Below, in pieces: positions 1 to 8,500 of a stretch of DNA of 48,504 nucleotides. The stretch lies in assembly GCA_036267355.1 (NCBI GenBank), contig DATAWG010000095.1:1-48504 (forward strand), in the 5' to 3' direction. The DNA comes from Pirellulales bacterium. Lineage in GTDB: Bacteria > Planctomycetota > Planctomycetia > Pirellulales > DATAWG01. The translations under genes and the position numbers were made by a program. The notes under the pieces were generated by a model, which saw only the letters and a list, made by a program, of their open reading frames with translations, ran no database searches and was not told the origin of the DNA. Numbering within the stretch: position 1 is the first letter of the stretch; each line of letters begins with the position of its first letter.

Positions 1-2877
1 GTCGTTCAGCGTGCCGGTGGCGGCGGCGCTTACATTCGCCGTCACCGTGTAGGTGATGCTGCTGCCGGAAGCCAGATTCACGGATGCATCGTCGATGTTT
101 CCGCTGCCGCTGGCGGTGAAACCGGCAGCGCCGCTGGTGCCGATGGCGGAGTAGGTGTCGCTCGTGATCCCGGCCGGCAAGGTGTCAACCACCGCCGCTC
201 CCACAGCATCGCTAGGACCGGTGTTTTGCACCGTGATCGTGTAGACGATCGCCTCGCCGGGCACGACCATGCCCGTAGTGCCCGCGCCGGCGCTCGAGCC
301 GCCGCCGCTATCGGTCTTAGTGACCAGCAGGTCGACTAGCGGCGTGAGGGTGTCGGCGTCGGTGGCGGAGGTCGCTCCGGACACTTCGTTTGGATTGGTG
401 TTCGTTTCGCCGCTGGCGACCGTGGCAGTCGCCGTATTGGTAAGCGTGCCGGTCGCGGCGCTGCTGACATTCGCCGTCAAGGTGTACGTGACACTGCTGC
501 CGGATGCCAAATTGACCGATGTGTCGTCGATGCTGTCGTTGCCGCTGGCGGTGAAACCGGAAGCGCCGCTGGTGCCCGTGGCGGTGAAACTATCGCTGGT
601 GATGCCGGCCGGCACGAGGTCGGCGACGGTCAGGCCGACGGCGTTGCTTGGACCGATGTTTTGGACATTGATCGTGTAGGTGACACTTTGGCCGGGCACG
701 AGATCGCCGCCGGAACTGTCGGTTTTCGTGACGAGCAGGTCGACATACGGCGTAAGCGAGTCGGTATCGATTGCGGAGGTGACACCGGCGATTTCGTTTG
801 GATTGGTGTTGGTTTCGCCGCTGCCCGCCGTGGCCGTGGCGGTGTTGCTCAGCGTGCCAGTGGCCGAGGCCGCGACGTTCGCCACGACGGTATAAGTAAT
901 ACTCGCGCCGGAGGTCAGATTCACCGCGGTGTCGTCGATGCTTCCGCTGCCGCTGGCGGTGAATCCCGATGCGCCGCTGGTGCCCGTGGCCGCGAACGTG
1001 TCGTTCGCGATTCCGGCGGGCAACGAGTCGGCCACTTTGACACCCACCGCATTGCTCGGGCCGGTGTTTTCGACGGTGATCGTGTAGGTCACTTGCGTGC
1101 CGGGCACGACGCTGCCGCCGGAATTGTCGGTCTTCGTGACAACTAGATCGACTTGGGGCGTCAGGCTGTCGCTGTCGGTCGCCGAATTGTTCGTGGGGAC
1201 CGGATCAGCGACGTTGGCGGGCGTTGCGACCGTCGCGGTGTTGGTCAGCGTGCCGGTTTTCGTAGCGCCGATGTTGGCCGTCACGGTATACGTGATCGTG
1301 CTCGCGGCGGGCATATTCACGGTGTCGTTGATGCTGCCGCTGCCGGTCGATGCATTGGTCGTGTCGGCGGCGCCGCCGGTGGTCGAGACGGTGAAAGTGT
1401 CGCTCGTGATATCGGCGTTGGCGGCCAGCAGGTCTTTCACCACCGCGGCGGTAACCGCATTCGGGCCGTTGTTGCTGACGACGATCGTGTAGGTGTCTGG
1501 CGTGCCGGGAACGGCCGAGGCTTCGTTGTCGGTGTCGGTGATTGCCAGATCGGCCTTGAGCAGGTTATCCGTCAGGCTGGCGGTGTTGTTGGCCGTGTTG
1601 GTGTCGGTAAACAATGCCGGCGCGCCGATGCTGGCCGCGTTGGTGATCAGTCCGGTGGCGCTGGCGCTAATGGTGGCAGCGACCGTGTAGGTGATCGTGC
1701 TGCCGATGGGCAGGTACACGGAATCGGCGATGGCGCCGCTGCCGCTCGTGTGCGTCAGATCGGCGGCGCCGCCGGTCGTGGCAACGGTGTACGTGTCGCT
1801 GGCGATTGCTGCCGGAAACGCATCGCTGACGGTGGCTCCGACCGCGGCGCTCGGGCCGTTGTTGGCCACGGTAATCGTGTAGACGATCGTGCCGCCGGCG
1901 CTGGCCAGACCTGCGGCGCCGCTGGCGCTCGAGCCACCGAGATTGTCGGTCTTGGTGATCGATAGGTCGCCGCTCAAGCCGCCGGCATTGGCGGCCACGG
2001 CAAGATTGGCGCCGCCCGAAACGCTCAGATCATCGACAATCAATGCGCCGGGAATCGTGCTGCCGTTGCCGTGGATCGAGGTGCCGGCGGTTCCGGCTAC
2101 CTGAAACTGGGCGTCGGGGATGTACACCTCGCCGGTCAAATTGACGGTCGCACTGCCGGAGATTGAAATCGGCCGGATGTTCGTCCGGTTCTGAAAGAGA
2201 ACAATGCCTTGATAGACGCCGCTGGTCGGCGCCGAGAGTGAGACGCTCGCCGAACCGCTGATGCTGATGCTATTGATGGAATCGTAGATGGTCACTCCGG
2301 TTCCCGTCACGGTGCCGCCGCTGATGCTCATTCCGCCTTCCAAATAGTAGAGGCCGGGAAGCAGCGTGACGTGCGCATTGCCGCTGATTTGGATGCGGCC
2401 GATATACGTGCCGGGCGAAAGCGTAACGCTGGCGCCGTTGACGACGGCATCGTAATAAGTCGTCGCGGGCGCCGTGGGAAGCGGCAACGCGGCCAGCGGA
2501 TCGGCCACTGCCGCCGAACCGGTGACGACGTTGCCCAAGTATTGACCGCTGGCGGCGGATAGATTGCCATGCACATAGACGTTGTTGGCGGAAACGTGGC
2601 CCGACCCCGATCCCTCGGCGCCGGCCGCACTGGCCGAATCGACGACGATATCGCCGCTGGTGACGACGATGCTGCCGCTGCCCGAGTGAACCAGCGAGCC
2701 GGAAGAGGTGGTGTCGAGGGTAAGGATGCCGAGGTTCGGCGAGACGCTAAGCATCGCCCGTTTTTCGAGCGATTCGGCTCGGAGCACGCGGCGGCGCTTT
2801 CGGCCACCGCTCGTCGAAGGCGCCGGTGAAGCGGGCGAGTTTTTCGTGCGACGGTTGAAAAACGGGCGCAGAAACAT
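1..2877 (-). CDS. Giant surface protein with DUF11 repeats, 3' end beyond window
   Basis: The frame is open from an ATG at 2877 to the window edge (959 codons, no stop), so the C-terminus is missing. Residues 1-35 are basic and are followed by RAESLEKRAMLS (about 33-44). This resembles the LExR-x-LLS leader found on many large planctomycete extracellular proteins. Residues about 60-300 are Gly/Ser/Thr-rich beta-strand sequence (for example SPGTYIGRIQISG and LLPGLYYLEGG). From about residue 303 there are five copies of a roughly 135-140-residue DUF11 (TIGR01451) module. Each begins with LxxTKTDN-like sequence and contains YTITVxNxGPS, LPAGI and SITYTVTANV; the fifth is cut by the edge. DUF11 modules are stalk-like beta-sandwich repeats of surface proteins. 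I infer a cell-surface structural or adhesive role. No strong ribosome-binding site is visible (GCGAG only). The opposite-strand open frames here are mirror images of this biased sequence. Confidence 0.9.
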   Translation of the reverse strand, partial: MFLRPFFNRRTKNSPASPAPSTSGGRKRRRVLRAESLEKRAMLSVSPNLGILTLDTTSSGSLVHSGSGSIVVTSGDIVVDSASAAGAEGSGSGHVSANNVYVHGNLSAASGQYLGNVVTGSAAVADPLAALPLPTAPATTYYDAVVNGASVTLSPGTYIGRIQISGNAHVTLLPGLYYLEGGMSISGGTVTGTGVTIYDSINSISISGSASVSLSAPTSGVYQGIVLFQNRTNIRPISISGSATVNLTGEVYIPDAQFQVAGTAGTSIHGNGSTIPGALIVDDLSVSGGANLAVAANAGGLSGDLSITKTDNLGGSSASGAAGLASAGGTIVYTITVANNGPSAAVGATVSDAFPAAIASDTYTVATTGGAADLTHTSGSGAIADSVYLPIGSTITYTVAATISASATGLITNAASIGAPALFTDTNTANNTASLTDNLLKADLAITDTDNEASAVPGTPDTYTIVVSNNGPNAVTAAVVKDLLAANADITSDTFTVSTTGGAADTTNASTGSGSINDTVNMPAASTITYTVTANIGATKTGTLTNTATVATPANVADPVPTNNSATDSDSLTPQVDLVVTKTDNSGGSVVPGTQVTYTITVENTGPSNAVGVKVADSLPAGIANDTFAATGTSGASGFTASGSGSIDDTAVNLTSGASITYTVVANVAASATGTLSNTATATAGSGETNTNPNEIAGVTSAIDTDSLTPYVDLLVTKTDSSGGDLVPGQSVTYTINVQNIGPSNAVGLTVADLVPAGITSDSFTATGTSGASGFTASGNDSIDDTSVNLASGSSVTYTLTANVSSAATGTLTNTATATVASGETNTNPNEVSGATSATDADTLTPLVDLLVTKTDSGGGSSAGAGTTGMVVPGEAIVYTITVQNTGPSDAVGAAVVDTLPAGITSDTYSAIGTSGAAGFTASGSGNIDDASVNLASGSSITYTVTANVSAAATGTLND

Positions 2878-3088
2878 AGAGACTCGCTATTCTTCGCCAA
2901 CAAGGCGATGCAAGGAAAGAATTCAGACCGCAAAGCACAGCCGAGAATTCGGCGGCATTTGCGAACCAACGAATTGTTTTGTCGAACGACTAGATAAGAT
3001 CTGCCACGCTTTTGTTGGCGTTCACGCTTCAGCGCGCGCCCGCTTGCCGCGAAGCCTGAACTCCAACCCCGAAACGATCGCACTTACC

Positions 3089-3144
3089 GGCGGCTAGCGC
3101 CTTGCCGCTAATACGCTGTCGTGAGCGCCAAGGCGCTGGCCGCC
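3089..3144. repeat. Hairpin element (16-bp inverted repeat)
   Basis: GGCGGCTAGCGCCTTG (3089-3104) pairs with CAAGGCGCTGGCCGCC (3129-3144) with one mismatch around a 24-nt loop. It lies about 22 nt beyond the stop of the DUF6263-like gene and upstream of the DUF11 gene. No T-run follows on either strand, so it is more likely a dispersed REP-type element or an RNA-stabilising hairpin than an intrinsic terminator. The rest of 2878-3166 shows no gene. Confidence 0.6.
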
Positions 3145-3166
3145 GTTGAACTTAGGGACGACCGCC

Positions 3167-4102
3167 TCACCGCAGCGCTGCCGTCTTCGCCTCCGACGGC
3201 AACAGCTCTTCCGTGAATCGCGCCACATAGTGCATCGCGCTTTCCGGACCGGAGAAGCTCAACACACGTTCGTCCAAGTCGGTCCGCTGGCCGACCATCC
3301 GCCCGGCATCGATGTCGAAGCGAATCTGCCCGCTCCACAAGCGTTGAATCAGTTGGGCCCGAACTTTGGGATTATCGACGGGCGTGAGGATCTGCGTTTC
3401 GACCGAGATCGTGGCGATCCCGTCTTTGACTTCTTCGAGTTCGTATCGCAACCGGGTTTCGATCTTTTTCACGGTTCCGTCTTCGAGCGGCACGGTGACC
3501 TCGTTCGGCAACGTCCACACGCATCCGATCGCGGCCGGCTGCTTGGGCAGCGGCACCACGAGCACGCTGCCGCTGGCGTCGATCGCCGGGCGATGCTTTT
3601 CTTCTCGCGAAAGCACCGTGCCCGCCGGATCGATCGTGACGACCGCCAATGTCGTGTTGAGCGATTTCGCGACATCTTCGTATCCCGGCGGAGCTTTCTT
3701 ATCGGTCTGGCTGTTGTAGCGAATTTCCTGCCGGCCCGACATTTCATTGCGCATATCGACGGTTTCGACGGAATGCTCGAAGGTGATATTGCCGGCGGCG
3801 TCGACGTTCTTGACCCGCCACAGTTTGGTCGAGAGGCTGATCATCTGCGTCGATTGCGTCGAGCCGGAGATCGTCGTCTCGATCGTCGCCAATTGCGAGA
3901 CACGCGTGCGAAGCTCTTCGCCCGAATGAAGCTTGTAGCGGAGCGTATACTGCGTTGCGGCAGTGGGCGGCGTCGCGGCGGAAGCTTTTGCCGCGGTGCT
4001 TTTGACCGACGTCGACTGCGGCTCGGCGGCATTTGCGGGCACCGCGCTTGCAGCCACGGCGACAACAAGCGCGCCGCCGCAAAGAAGAAGAGCAGATCTC
4101 AT
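3167..4102 (-). CDS. Exported DUF6263-like protein of unknown function
   Basis: This is a 311-residue protein from the ATG at 4102. The open frame extends 26 codons further upstream, but this ATG is preceded by AGGA at 9-nt spacing and begins a clear signal peptide (MRSALLLCGGALVVAVAASA, with likely cleavage after PANA). The mature part starts with a short Ser/Thr/Ala-rich linker. A beta-rich domain follows, with LRYKLHSGEELRTRVSQLATIETTI, KLWRVKNVDAAGNITFEHSV and VVTIDPAGTVLSRE. This pattern fits the DUF6263-type exported family common in planctomycetes; the family name is from memory. No catalytic motif is seen. It is transcribed in the same direction as nadK, but a terminator-like hairpin at 4220-4243 separates the two, so it is probably a separate unit. 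Function is unknown. Confidence 0.8.
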   Translation of the reverse strand: MRSALLLCGGALVVAVAASAVPANAAEPQSTSVKSTAAKASAATPPTAATQYTLRYKLHSGEELRTRVSQLATIETTISGSTQSTQMISLSTKLWRVKNVDAAGNITFEHSVETVDMRNEMSGRQEIRYNSQTDKKAPPGYEDVAKSLNTTLAVVTIDPAGTVLSREEKHRPAIDASGSVLVVPLPKQPAAIGCVWTLPNEVTVPLEDGTVKKIETRLRYELEEVKDGIATISVETQILTPVDNPKVRAQLIQRLWSGQIRFDIDAGRMVGQRTDLDERVLSFSGPESAMHYVARFTEELLPSEAKTAALR

Positions 4103-4219
4103 CGGCTCGCATCCTTTCGAGCAAAAGTCGCATATCAGAGCGAATTTTTCAGGATCGCCATCCGTGGCGTTCCGCCGCATGCCGCCGGCCCGACCGTGCG
4201 CCGCAATTCACCCGCGCCG

Positions 4220-4243
4220 AAAAACAGCACCAGTTTTGGTGCT
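4220..4243 (-). terminator. Intrinsic terminator after nadK
   Basis: Read on the minus strand, AGCACCA-AAAC-TGGTGCT forms a perfect 7-bp hairpin (4243 to 4226) followed directly by GTTTTT (4225-4220). It lies about 85 nt beyond the nadK stop and upstream of the next minus-strand gene, the position expected for a Rho-independent terminator. The stem is modest in length. Confidence 0.6.
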
Positions 4244-4248
4244 CACAC

Positions 4249-4279
4249 TAGCCCGACGCGTTAGCGAGGGAAGCCTCGC
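4249..4279. repeat. Dispersed planctomycete-type intergenic repeat with hairpin
   Basis: The sequence around GCCCGACGCGTTAGCGAGGG would read LARRVSEGS if translated. I recall this string recurring in spurious small ORFs of planctomycete genomes, which suggests a dispersed intergenic element. It contains a perfect hairpin GCGAGG-GAAG-CCTCGC (4264-4279) followed on the plus strand by a T-rich stretch. Only one copy is seen in this window, so the dispersed nature rests on memory of the family. Confidence 0.4.
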
Positions 4280-4327
4280 CAGCGAATTTATTTTTTGAGC
4301 GGCGCTTACCGCGAGCCGGCATTCGGG

Positions 4328-5230
4328 TCAACATTTTGCCTCGCCCCGCGGCCAATTGTTTCCGCCCCAGCCCAGCTTTTCCCGTAAAGTGCGGTAGTAG
4401 CCTCGACCGGTGACTTCGACCAATTTGAACTGCGGCTTCGCGCGGGCCACGCGAATCCGATCGCCCGGCTCCAGCGCACACAACACCCGCCCATCGACGA
4501 CCACCGCCGTGCCGGCGTGCGGCCGCGGCACAGTCAATTCGTACACCCGATCGGCCGAATCCACCACGGGCCGATTCGTCAACGTATGCGGACTGATCGG
4601 CGAAATCACGAACGCCTGCAGGTCTTTTCGCAGGATCGGACCGCCCGCGGAAAGGCTGTGGGCCGTCGAACCGACGGGCGTACTGATAATCAAACCGTCG
4701 CAACTATAGGTAGTTACCAATTCTGCGTCAACGTAGAGATGCACTTCGAGGATCGAGAAGGGCCGGCCGCCCAACACGGCCGTTTCATTCAGCCCCAATT
4801 GCTTCTGCACTTGCTTGCCGTCGCGCGACACGGTGCATTCGAACATCAAATGCTCGACGGTGTGAAACTTGCCGGCGAGAACCGTCGGCAAGGCATCGAT
4901 GAGTTCGTCGGGCGTGAGATCGGCCAGGAAACCCAGCTTTCCCAAATTTCCGCAAACGACCGGCACCTGCCGATAGCACATCCGGTTGGCGGCCCGCAGA
5001 ATCGCGCCATCTCCTCCCAATACGATCGCCAGATCGGCATCGACCGCTGCCAGATCCTTGTAATCGCCAAGATCCGCAAGCACGAGATCGGCGTGCCGCT
5101 CGATCACCGGCCGCAACCGCTCGGCCTCGCGGGCCACAAGCGCCCCGTCGCCATAGCCCAGCAGCATCACGCGCATTCGTCGTTGCGGCTGCAAACTCGA
5201 TTCCGCAGGCGATTGTTCCTGGTCGTGCAT
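4328..5230 (-). CDS. nadK: NAD kinase
   Basis: This 300-residue cytosolic enzyme phosphorylates NAD to NADP. The start is the ATG at 5230, which has AGGA at 8-nt spacing. The frame continues 73 codons upstream, but that extension is unlike the family. Visible family motifs are LGGDGAILRA (residues 71-80, with catalytic Asp74), LGKLGFLADL (97-106), the NE pair at 148-149 and STPVGSTAHSLSAGGPI (about 183-199). Two positions differ from the usual consensus: GGDGA instead of GGDGT, and STAH instead of STAY, where the Tyr normally sits in the nucleotide site. The length is normal for bacterial NAD kinases. The gene diverges from the TPR/C39 gene and ends before a hairpin terminator, so it is probably monocistronic. 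Confidence 0.95.
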   Translation of the reverse strand: MHDQEQSPAESSLQPQRRMRVMLLGYGDGALVAREAERLRPVIERHADLVLADLGDYKDLAAVDADLAIVLGGDGAILRAANRMCYRQVPVVCGNLGKLGFLADLTPDELIDALPTVLAGKFHTVEHLMFECTVSRDGKQVQKQLGLNETAVLGGRPFSILEVHLYVDAELVTTYSCDGLIISTPVGSTAHSLSAGGPILRKDLQAFVISPISPHTLTNRPVVDSADRVYELTVPRPHAGTAVVVDGRVLCALEPGDRIRVARAKPQFKLVEVTGRGYYRTLREKLGWGGNNWPRGEAKC

Positions 5231-5535
5231 GCCAGCGATCCTAGCGGAAGCGATGCGCTCGGGGCAAGTGGCCCGCTCCGACCGCATTTTCCACCCGGTG
5301 CCGACCGCACGAGCAAGGGAGTGCACGGCGAATAAATAGCCTATCCTTCCTTGTATACCCGTAGCGCGCGAGAAAGTTGATTTTCCAGATTCGATCTGGC
5401 ACCATACCAAGGGGCGTTTGACCCGCTGGGAGAACGAACCTGATCGCAATCGCGCTTGTCAATTCAATCAGGCCGCGCCGCCACGTCGCATATCAATTCC
5501 TGATATCGCTGCCGCACCAAATCGCAGAGTGATTC
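5231..5535. other. Divergent intergenic region between nadK and the TPR/C39 gene
   Basis: No gene is recognised in these 305 bases, which must hold the promoters for both neighbours. A perfect 6-bp palindrome with a 3-nt centre, CCAGAT-TCG-ATCTGG (5385-5399), is a possible operator. AT-richer stretches occur at about 5330-5365 (for example TATAC on both strands), but I could not assign convincing -35/-10 pairs. Confidence 0.4.
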
Positions 5536-8500
5536 ATGACGATCGAGCAACTTCTGCCGCCGATGTCCGAGGCGGAGCGGCTGGCCGAAGCGCAGCGACT
5601 GTATCGCGACGGGCTCTATTTGCAGGCGTATACCAAGGCCCAGGCGATCGCTCCGCTCGCGGATTGGAAAGGGGCGCGGCCGCGGGTGCTGGCCGGCCGG
5701 TTGGCCGGAGTGCTCGGCGGCTTGCGATTGGCCCGAGCGTTGCACTTGGCCGCGCTGCGCGAGAATCCGGGCGATCCCTTGGCGCGCTACTACGGTCTTC
5801 GGGCCGTATTTCAACGCCGCGGTCCGTGGAACACACGGCGATTATGGTTGCAGGCCGGTCCGCTCGCCGAGGGCCCCGCCCACTTACGGGCCGATTGGCT
5901 TTCGTTCTACGCGTTTCTCTGCGCGACGTTGCGCGATTTCGAAGTTGCCGACCGGTTTATCGACGAAGCGCTGGCGATTGCGCCGGAGCGCCCCTGGATT
6001 CATGTCGAGCATTCGAGCATCTTGCAGATCGAAGATCGGTTTGAAGAAGCGCTTGCCGCGGCCGAGCGGGCGCTCGATTTGCGGCCGTGGTTTCGCCCTG
6101 GCGTGCAAGCCGCGGCGGAATACCTGTGCCGTCTCAATCGCGATCGCGAGGCGGTCGACTTGCTGACCGCCGCCTCCGAACGGCTGGAGTGCGGCAATGT
6201 CGTCGCCCAATTGGCCACCGTGCAAAGAGAACTCGGCAACGAAGAGGCGGCACGCGAAAGCCTCGCCCGATTGCACGAACTGTTTCCACTGCAAGATAAA
6301 ACGATGGCCGCTTGGATTGCCGGCGTCGAATGCGATTTGAACTCGCAGCGCGACGATCTCACGACGGCGATCGCGGCCGGCCGCCGCGCCGGCAAGGGGT
6401 ATTACGAACACATCGTCGCCAATCTCGAAGCCTCGAAGCCGAGCGATCAGCGCGTCTTGCTGCCCGTCGAATTCGTGCAGCAGCAGCATGTCACCTGCGC
6501 CCCGGCGACGATGACGGCGCTCTGCAAGTTTTGGCGGCATGAAGCGGAACATGTCGAAATCGCCGACCAGATCTGCTTCGACGGCACGCCGCAACATTTG
6601 CAGCGGCAGTGGGCCGAGGCCAACGGCTTCGTGGTCCGACAGTTCTCCGTCGATTGGAATACGACCGTCGCGCTCGTGGATCGGGGGGCGCCGTTTACGC
6701 TGGTCACCGTTTCGCCGCCGACGTCGCACCTGGTCGCGGTGATGGGCTACGATGCTCGTCGCGGAACGCTCCTGTTGCGCGATCCGTCGCTGCGGTGCCG
6801 TAGCGAGATGCTCGGCAAAGAGGGGCTCGAAGCATTTCGCTCGACCGGGCCGCTGGGGATGGTGATGGTGCCGCGCGAGCGATCGGAATTGCTCGACGGC
6901 CTGGCGCTACCGGACGCCGAGTTGTACGACGAACTGCACGCGTTGCAGATCGCGCTGGAGCGGCACGAGCGCGAGCGGGCGGGCGAGCTATCGAACCGCA
7001 TGCGCGAGCACAGCCCGGACCACCGCGTCACGCTCTACGCCCGCCGAGCGCTTGCCGCCTACGACAGCGATCCGATCGCGGCCCGCCATGCCTACGAGCA
7101 ATTGCTCCAGCAATTTCCCGACGACACGATGCTGCTCTTGGCGCGGCTCGGGCTGATGCGCGACGATTCGACGCGGCAGGAACGGATCGATTTTCTCACC
7201 GAAATCGAATCCAGCCCGCGGCGAAACGGCTTGTTCCGCTTGCAACTCGCGGAAGAGCTTGCGTTCGACGCGCGATGCCATGCCGAAGCGGGCGGGTTGC
7301 TGCGGCGATTGTTCGTCCAGCGCCCCTATGAAGCCCGCTGCTACTACACGCAAGCGCGCATCGAATGGGAGGCCAGCGATTTTGCCAAAGCCACCGATCT
7401 CTATCGCTGCGCCGCCTGTTTGAACGACACGAACGACCGCTTCGCGCGCGATTGGTTTCTCGCCTCGCGGCACGTGAAACAGGGAGATCAAGCCCTCGCG
7501 TTCTTGCGTTCCCGATTCGCCCGCTACGGCCACAAATCGAATCGCCCGGCAATCACGCTTGCCAACGCCTACAACGATCTGGGCCTGGGGCAAGATGCGC
7601 TGGCAATGCTCGAGGAGGCGGTTCGCCGCCGGCCCGACGACGGCGAACTGCTCGCTTTCGCCGCCGATTCGCATGGTTGCCGCGGCAACCATGCACAAGC
7701 CAAGAAACTGTTGGCGGATGCCGAAGGTCACTCGCGGCGCGGCTATTGGCTTCGCATCGCGGCCGCCATCGCCGAGGCGGAAGGAGACCTGACGGTCGCG
7801 CGCCGCTATCGGACGGAAGTCGTCGAGCTCGAACCGCAAGCTGCCGATGCCCACGGCGCGCTCTGCAGTCTCTTGGAAGCAACCGAAGGCCAAGACGCGG
7901 CGTTCGAATATCTGCGGAAGGCCGTCGCGCGCTGGCCGAGCAATCTGGCGCTCGTGCGGCTGACGGTCCAGCCGTTCAACCCACGACACCTCGACGAAGC
8001 CGAGACGATGCTCCGCCGCTTGCTCGACATCAATCCGACCGATGCCTGGGCGCATCGCGAATTGGCTTCGCTGCTGGTGGCCGATGGACGATTCGATGAA
8101 GCGGCGCTGGAAGCCGGCACCGCGATCGCGCTCTCGCCCGGCGATAACCACGGCTATGGAATGCGCGGCTACGCTCGCGAACGGTCGGGCGATATTCCCA
8201 AGGCGATGGCCGATTATCGCCTGGCCGTCGAGCATTCCGCCGACGATGAGCCGTCGATCCGGCATTTGCTGCATTGTGCGCCGGCGCACGCCGATCGGGT
8301 TGCCGCGCTCGAATTCGTTCATGAGCAATTGAAGCGGCAAACGACGCTCGGCATGGGAATCCTGGCCTATCGCGACCAGGCGCGCGGAGTGCTCAAGCCC
8401 GATGCGGTCTTGGCGAATCTACGCGATGCATTCGCCGCCCGCCCGGATCTATGGCACGCATGGTCGGCAATGATCCGCCAGTTGACCGACATGGACCAAC

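Noticed and set aside
269-2104. Plus-strand open frames opposite the DUF11 gene
   Set aside because: They are antisense to periodic DUF11 repeats and repeat with the same period; the minus frame is continuous and has recognisable modules.
3089-3144. Intrinsic terminator for the DUF6263-like gene
   Set aside because: The stem is strong, but no T-run follows on either strand.
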